This document shows, in pieces, positions 58,126-64,000 of a DNA stretch of 64,000 nt. Each line of letters starts with the position of its first letter. Position 1 is the first letter of the stretch. The notes beneath the pieces were generated by a model. That model ran no database searches. It was not told where the DNA came from and saw only the letters and a list, made by a program, of their open reading frames with translations. The position numbers and the translations under genes were made by a program. Source of the stretch: Halichoerus grypus (Eukaryota > Chordata > Mammalia > Carnivora > Phocidae); NCBI RefSeq assembly GCF_964656455.1, contig NC_135714.1, positions 63,699,850 through 63,763,849 of the forward strand. Reading direction: 5' to 3'.

Positions 58126-58345
58126 ACCTAAGGAAGCACATGCCCCCAAGACTACTCTCTACAGGGGAATCTTTGGAATTTACCCTCACTAACAAGGAGG
58201 GTTTCCAGCTAGCAAGTTGCAAAATTCATCAATATGTCTTTCAGTCCCTTCCAATATCCATATGCTATACAGAGAACAGTCCACTGTGGCCAAGAAGAAC
58301 CAAACCCACAAGCCAAAAAAAAAAAAAAAAAAAAAATTCACTACT
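58126..58345 (+). other. Unassigned segment ending in A24
   Basis: A pure A-run at about 58314-58337 follows 'aagccaa'. It has no AATAAA just upstream and no recognisable gene. It could be the tail of an unidentified retrocopy or a simple A-tract. Confidence 0.35.
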
Positions 58346-59313
58346 ACACAAAAATCCTGTGAACACAAGATCAATTTGACAATCCTTTGAAATAATCATG
58401 CCGTAGTACTCACAAGAATGTGTGACTAAAATATATTTCACAATATTGCAATGAACTATTTTTAATTTTATCTAAACCCAGTGAGCTCTTGAGTTTTTGC
58501 ACCTGTGATAATTTGCCTCTCTAGAAACATGTCTGGATGGCAGCATGTCTTGGCTTCTACTTAGATAATTTTCTCTTAGAGTATGGGACCCAACCAGAAC
58601 AAAAAATGCCTTAAAAAAATCTCATGATGAAGTTTGTTTTCAGAAAGTTTCAAAGTGAATCAATCACAATTGTATAAGCAGCTTTTAAGAACCTCAGTGA
58701 GAGCAAGATAAAAACCTTTCCCAAGTGTGACCTCAAATGTAATTCCAACAATTGGTCTTATGCCCCCAAATCCATTGTTACCCCATTAGTCCTTGCAGAG
58801 TCTAGACCTAAGTCATATAGTACATTTCTCTCTAACTATAAACATCAGCTGTTCATTCGTGGAGGTTGGCTTACGTCAGTCAACACAGAAACCACAAGGA
58901 GGCCAAAGTCACCACTTGTTTTCTGAAGTCTGGTACCATCTGGTGAATTTTCAGGAATTCAGGAACATTCTGTCTCTGCTCAAGAAGACTAGACCACAGT
59001 GACCATTCATGGGGGCTCAAAAGGAAAGCAAATCTATGCCCAAGGAGGGAAAATGCCAGAGCTCAAATAGCCTACTTCTCCCAAAGCAGGCTATTCTTAT
59101 GCCTGAGGAGAGGTTCCAAGCTCATTATCTATTTAAAAGATGCAAACAACTTAGCTTGATATAAAAGTGAATTGTTACCCAATTAACTGTCATAGAGGGT
59201 TGCTCTCCTTGTCAAACAAGCTCTCAGTGTTGCTGATATGAATGACATTATAACTAGATCATAACTGAGAGAACACATAGGCATGTTGAGGAATGGTTAA
59301 TCTCACCAATCAG
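58346..59313. other. Unique sequence
   Basis: No repeat, exon or RNA recognised. Confidence 0.45.
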
Positions 59314-59516
59314 AAAGTGGGTGCAGGGGCGCCTGGGTGGCTCAGTCGGTTAAGCATCTGCCTTCAGCTCAGGTCATGATCCCAGGGTCCTGGGATCGAG
59401 TCCCTCATCAGTCTCCTTGCTCAGTGGGGAGCCTGCTTCTCCCTCTGCTGTCCCCCTACTTGTGCTCTCTCTGACAAATAAATAAAATCTTTTAAAAAAA
59501 GAAAAAAGTGGGTACA
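59314..59516 (+). mobile_element. CAN-SINE with target-site duplication
   Basis: Body 59326-59504: ggggcgcctgggtggctcag head, near consensus, tail AAATAAATAAAATCTTTT-A7-G-A6. aaagtgggtgca at 59314-59325 matches 59505-59516 with one mismatch. Confidence 0.96.
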
Positions 59517-61055
59517 ATGTAGAAAACAAGAAGAAAGGCAAATGGTGTCTAATCAAATTGATGATGTTTTGCAAAGGGATTTTCATAGGAATCAGCAGCC
59601 AGGAGAAAATTCTCAAACTGAATATTAACTTTCCATGAATCATGGCAAAATAAATTGGGAGCACAACTAGCCAAGAAGCTGAAATTTTTCCCACAAGATA
59701 GCAAGAAAAACATGACTGAGCACTTGACTTTTAACCATATTTTTGTACTGATTTATATTTTTTGAGTTTAAGAGATGGCAAGGTAATTCATTCAAAAAAA
59801 TAAATTATTCTTAGAAAATATTCCAAAGGTGACATTACATCATATCACATTTTCACAACTGAAGCCCCCACGTAACAATGACAACAAAAAAAGAATATTC
59901 GGTCTCTAATAAATCATGTCATAATGAGGTTGAGCTCACAAGCTTTTCTAGTGATTTCTGTACCCTCAGCTAGTACATGTTTACTGAATGAATGAGTGAA
60001 TAGATAAGTCTATTATGGTGTCTATAGCAATGAGTAACAACATTAATACTCTCCTGTCTTCATTTCAACATTTCAGTTCTAGGAGGTATAGATTTAGGAT
60101 AGATGGCAGATAACAATCTCAGCCATGTTAGACCAGGGGCAATTCTAAGCACATTCTCACTTTGCACACCTCTGAAGAACAGTGCACCTAAGGTGAAAGG
60201 AAACTCAGGAAGATGACTAATTTTCCAAAATCTATGAGATTTCTCATCCTGATTTATAAATTCACTGGCACCTGTGACTAACAGTTTGCTCTAAAGCAAA
60301 ATTCAGCATAAGGCAGGTCCATCTTGAACTCTATCCAAAGGGGCTTAATTACTGAATCACACACAAAAAATCTTGTTATAAAATGGATTTACCCAAAAGG
60401 CAGCCAGATGGCCTCCTTCCAATGCATTAGTGAGGATAAAAAGAATGACAAACATGTTGTTTCCCCCCTAAGATGTTTGTTGTGTTGCTTAGAGGAGTCA
60501 AAACCCAGGTAATAAGAGGAAGTTGATGCCTGAGCAAGGAGATGAAATCAGCTTTATGACGTCCTGCAGCAGCAATGGAACAGAATCCTTTGGGGTCTCA
60601 GCAGGTATTGGAGGAAGACCATTCTTCTAGACCAAGATCACTGTTTCCAGAAAATGTGGGTGCTACTTGCCTCCATAAGCAACTGTATCTTAGGAACGGA
60701 AATTTTAATTGACTGAAACCCACTGTGTGAAACTTGGAATGGAAATTGGGTTCTCCACCTCCGCAGCACCTTTATTTTGGGCTATGAAGCTTTAGAAGGA
60801 CAGCAGGGAGTATAAACTGGCTATTGGTTGTCTCCTGTATTATTCATTTATAAAAAAAAACACAAAGGAAGAAGAAAAAGAAAAAAAAACATTCCTGGTT
60901 CTGAGGAAGTTACACAAAAGATAAGAGCATTGCTAGAGGGATATGTGCCTGTTGGCTTGTGAAGTAAATGGACCTTTTGTAAGTTTTGGGATGAAAGGAA
61001 GAGCAGTTGTCATCTGTCATCTCTGAGGAGAATGTCACCCATGAGAATGGCACCA
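59517..61055. other. Unique; possible L2 scrap near 59925-60000
   Basis: 'tactgaatgaatgagtgaatag' at 59980-60004 resembles an L2 terminus. An A-rich stretch at 60850-60890 is low complexity. No gene features. Confidence 0.4.
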
Positions 61056-61057
61056 GC

Positions 61058-61228
61058 CTTCTGCACTGTATAGCTTTATCCAACTCTATGCAATGGTCCA
61101 TCTCTCCAAGGGCGGGCCCCATGCTTTATTTATCTTTGTTGCACCTGAGTCAACAGAATGCCTGGCACTTAGTAGGTTCTCAATAAATATCTGTGGGATG
61201 GAAAAACAGATGAACAAATGAAATAATG
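61058..61228 (+). repeat. L2 LINE 3' end
   Basis: 'ccatgctttatttatctttgttgcacctgagtcaacagaatgcctggcacttagtaggttctcaataaatatctg' is the L2 3' terminus almost word for word. Confidence 0.85.
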
Positions 61229-62086
61229 AATCCATCCTATTTACACTTCTGTATTTTTAAGAAACACAAGAATATATGGGCATAGCATATTACAGAATAG
61301 AAAAGGAAATGTTTCTGTAGGTAAAGATCTTAAAAATCAACAGTTTCAATGTCTTGATTTTAAAGATAAGGAAAATAAGACTTAGGGAAATTTAACATTT
61401 TATATTGACTAGAAGAAGAGTAATGAGGTCTCAAGATTTTGAAAAATACAAGTATAGCATGTGTAAATGCCACACGGTTTCAATCATATCCACAATGCCT
61501 GGCTGTCTAATGACCTCCAACGCCCTTCTGGGGTCCCTTCTTGTCTATTTGCCCAAAGAATGCAAACTATTTTAAAATTAGCTTCAGTAAAACCTAATTA
61601 GGTAAGCCATATGCTGAAATGATTTCCAGAGATACATGAAAACTTCCTTCTCTACAGCACTCTCTGACGACCAATCACATTGCAGTCAATGAGCCACCTT
61701 TTTTGAACGGCCAGGTTAGATGGGAGAAAGAACCAAATTTAGAGGCTTTCCCAATGGATTGAGTGGTAATGTTATGAAGTCCCCAGGCAATCAAATGTAA
61801 AATGCCAAGTCCATGTAACAATCACCGTAGGCCAAGCAGACACCGACTTCTCCACAGTGTCCGTAGGAGAAGGCAGAGGTAGCCTCCCATTCTCCATTGC
61901 TTAGAGGCCGTGTGCACTGCACCAGCCTGACAAGACCAGCCACAAGTGGCCACCACGTAGTATCATATAAGGAGCCTCCACCCCAAACTGTCTTCGCAAA
62001 TTGCTTCTTCCTCAGATGCTTAAAATTCCAGTTTGTGGATTAGCAACCTAGCTAAACACAAATAGCCCTGGAAGGAATTCTATGTT
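61229..62086. other. Unique sequence
   Basis: No repeat or gene recognised before the paired SINEs. Confidence 0.45.
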
Positions 62087-62274
62087 AAAAGTGTGTCTTT
62101 TAGGGGGCGCCTGGGTGGCTCAGTCAGTTAAGCGTCTGCCTTCAGCTCAGGTCATGATCTCAGGGTTCTGGGATCGAGCCCCACATGGGGATCTCCACTC
62201 AACTGGGAGTCTGCTTCTCCTGTGTTCTTTCTCTCTCTCAAATAAATAAAAATCTTTTTTTAAAAAAGTGTGTC
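62087..62274 (+). mobile_element. CAN-SINE, first of two at one site
   Basis: Body about 62104-62261, slightly shortened in the CT-rich middle, tail AAATAAATAAAAATCTTTTTTTAAAAAA. The target word aaaagtgtgtctttta precedes it (62087-62102), and its first part, aaaagtgtgtc (62264-62274), follows it. Confidence 0.95.
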
Positions 62275-62500
62275 AATGCAACTGGGTGGCTCAATCGGTT
62301 AAGTGTCTGCCTTCGGCTCAGGTCATGATCCCAGAGTCCTGGGATCGAGTTGCCACATCGGGCTCCCTGCTTGGTGGGAAGCCTGCTTCTCCCTCTCCCA
62401 CTTCCCCTGCTTGTGTTCCTGCTCTCTCTCTCTCTCTGTCAAATAAATAAATAAAATCTTTAAAACAAAATTTAAAAAATTCAAAAAGTGTGTCTTTTAG
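62264..62500 (+). mobile_element. CAN-SINE, second insertion into the duplicated target of the first
   Basis: Body about 62275-62483: head worn at the 5' end (aatgcaactgggtggctcaatcgg), then near consensus, with (CT)n and AAATAAATAAATAAAATCTTTAAAAC tail. The full target word aaaagtgtgtcttttag reappears at 62484-62500. Confidence 0.95.
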
Positions 62501-62504
62501 GTAG

Positions 62505-62715
62505 AAAGACTCACAGCTCTGCAGGTAAGTAGATAAGGGTTCTAATTCAGGTGTCATTAAACCTTTTCTAGCTGTGCAAACTTGGGCAAGTTAATCTTTT
62601 GAACTTTGGTGTTTTATTTTTTTAATCAGTAAAGATTTGATGTTCCAGCTTTCAAAGTCATTACAAGAATTATATTAAATATTATATGCAAAAGCCCCTT
62701 GGTGCTTGAGGAAGA
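62505..62715 (+). repeat. MIR SINE
   Basis: 'agggttctaattcaggtgtcattaaaccttttctagctgtgcaaacttgggcaagttaatcttttgaactttgg' is the MIR core. The 3' part to 'gcaaaagccccttggtgc' is weaker. Confidence 0.8.
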
Positions 62716-63345
62716 GGGAAAAAGGAGCAAGGAGGAGAGGACGTTTGGTTTTCCTTGCGCAGGGTTCATCTTTATTTTCCAGCATTTTTCTAAAAAAGCT
62801 GAAAATCTTTTAATCTGATGTCTTGGACTTTTTAATTTTAATCGGTCTCATTTTGATTTTGAACTTAAAGCTAGTATTCAACCAGGGCCTTATGCATGTA
62901 CTTAAAATTAGCAAGCGAACACATAAAAAATTTACATCCCCACCCTTCCCAAACTGACTACAGCTGAACCGCCCTTCCCTTAATAATAAGGCTAAACAGC
63001 TGAGGCTTGCCCCATGCCCTGGAGGTTAGCACTCCCAGGCTGCAACAGAACAACAAAATAGATAAGTTCCAAAATGGAAAATTCTCCATCCTTCTAGCAG
63101 AGTTCAAACTCAGGACCTGACAAAGTCGACGGATGCCACTAATGGAAGCATTCAGATCTCATCACAAGTTTTAACCTACCTTCTTCTTCAGATGAGAATC
63201 TCCTGGTAGTTACTGGAGTCCCTGTCTGTACCAGGCACGACATGACAGAAGCCCACTTTTTTTTCTAATCCTATTTTATAATATGGCCCTGCTATGGCCT
63301 CTATTGTATACCAAAAGTGTATTGTAAACCAAAACTGATATATTG
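62716..63345. other. Unique sequence
   Basis: No repeat or gene recognised. Confidence 0.42.
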
Positions 63346-63349
63346 AAGA

Positions 63350-63385
63350 GATCTCTCTCTCTCTCTCTCCCCCTCTCCCTCTCTT
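63350..63385. repeat. (CT)n tract
   Basis: gatctctctctctctctctc then ccctctccctctct. Simple repeat just before an LTR fragment; possibly grown from its sequence. Confidence 0.85.
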
Positions 63386-63580
63386 CATGAACACGTACCA
63401 AGGAAAGACCATGTGAAAAAAGGTAGCTCTCTGCAAGAGAAGTGTACTCACCAGAACTTAACCCTGCTGGTACCCTGATCTTAGACCTCCAGCCTCTAAA
63501 ACTGTGAAAAAGTAAGTTTCTGCTTTTTAAGTCACCCAGTCTGTGTGTGCTGTTATGGCGGCCGGAGCAGACTGAGACAG
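63386..63580 (+). mobile_element. MLT1-type LTR, 3' part
   Basis: 'gaaagaccatgtgaaaa', 'gcaagagaagtgtactcaccagaacttaaccctgctggtaccctgatcttagacctccagcctctaaaactgtgaaaaa', 'ttaagtcacccagtctgtgtgtgctgttatggcggccggagcagactgagacag' match the MLT1 3' half and terminus. Confidence 0.82.
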
Positions 63581-63589
63581 CCCCTACCC

Positions 63590-63613
63590 TATGCACTATG
63601 CACTATGCACTAT
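63590..63613. repeat. 7-bp tandem repeat (TATGCAC)3
   Basis: Three exact copies of tatgcac followed by tatg, immediately after the LTR end. Confidence 0.95.
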
Positions 63614-63635
63614 GATCTAACTGCGTGAGCCCTTT

Positions 63636-64000
63636 TTGTTCCTCAAGCTCATCAAATCCCCCTCAGCCTCAGGACTTGCTGTTCCCTCTCCTAGAATTAG
63701 TTTCCAGCTCTTTCCACCCTTTAGATCTCAGTTCACATCTTATATCCTTTGAGAACTTTCCTCGAGTAACCTCATCTGAAAGAGACCTCCCCAGTTACTC
63801 TCTACCTAAACGCCCAGCTTATATTATTCAGAGCACTCTTTGCCATCTGTATTCGTTTATTTACTTACTTATTTGCTCACTCACTGTTAGTCACTACCAG
63901 TCAGCCCCTTCTGAGCAAGGATCCACACATTCACCACTTTACTGTTAGTTTGTAGCATGCCTGGTTCATTGCTGGGGTCCAATAAATATTTTTGGAATGT
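63636..64000 (+). mobile_element. L2 LINE 3' end, running off the window
   Basis: 'ggacttgctgttccctctcctagaat', 'agatctcagttcacatcttatatcctttgagaactttcctcgagtaacc', 'tgccatctgtattcgtttatttact' and the terminal 'tagcatgcctggttcattgctggggtccaataaatatttttggaatgt' follow L2 to its last bases. Confidence 0.87.

Noticed and set aside
58126..58345. Processed pseudogene ending in A24
   Set aside because: No AATAAA upstream of the A-run, no recognisable parent gene and no target duplication found.

Overview
This is mammalian nuclear DNA, almost certainly from a caniform carnivore. The main evidence is about fifteen tRNA-Lys-type CAN-SINE copies whose consensus (a GCCTGGGTGGCTCAG head, a CT-rich middle, an AATAAATAAAATCTT-A(n) tail) resembles the arctoid form found in bears, mustelids and seals. 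It differs from the canid SINEC_Cf and felid forms. That species inference rests on remembered consensus sequences, not on a search. The window is AT-rich, and I find no functional protein-coding gene, rRNA, genuine tRNA or CRISPR array. The longest open frames (about 157-159 codons) look like chance openings. It reads as an intergenic region or a large intron.

Layout: 0-14 kb is unique AT-rich sequence with three CAN-SINEs, MIR and L2 fossils, a solo ERV-type LTR on the minus strand (8.86-9.45 kb), an MLT1-type LTR (10.5 kb) and an L1M tail (11.2 kb). 14.3-18.5 kb is an ancient sense-strand L1M with ORF1 and ORF2 C-terminal remnants; it lacks most of ORF2, and its 3' UTR is split by an LTR-like element with a 41-bp tandem duplication carrying CCAAT boxes. 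18.5-26 kb holds a MER20-like DNA transposon, a CA microsatellite, two old LTRs (one split by a SINE) and L2 fragments. 26.3-28.8 kb is an antisense L1M 5' UTR/ORF1 segment, also split by a SINE. 30-33 kb has a MER5, an old LTR and a well-preserved L1 3' end with target-site duplications.

33.3-37.5 kb is a decayed ERVL-like retroviral mosaic with RNase H, integrase and dUTPase-like remnants. Inside it lies the clearest gene-derived feature, a 5'-truncated processed pseudogene of EZH2 (minus strand, 35.46-36.05 kb). 38-50 kb holds MIR, MER20, a long L2 copy carrying a SINE, a SINE-within-SINE nest at 46.1-46.5 kb, MER5A and two more SINEs. 51.5-54.5 kb is an L2 copy interrupted by an old LTR. 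56-57.5 kb is another L1M ORF1 remnant containing a GGAA microsatellite. 57.9-64 kb has further SINEs, including two inserted in succession at one target site (62.1-62.5 kb), an LTR fragment, and an L2 3' end running off the window.

No genes work together here. The content is a stratified record of transposition: L2/MIR and MER fossils, then L1M and ERVL/MaLR LTRs, then carnivore SINEs on top. I found no evidence of a previously undescribed biological system. The most useful observations are the EZH2 retrocopy, the nested and serial SINE insertions with legible target-site duplications, two LTRs with visible promoter elements, and the ERVL remnant.
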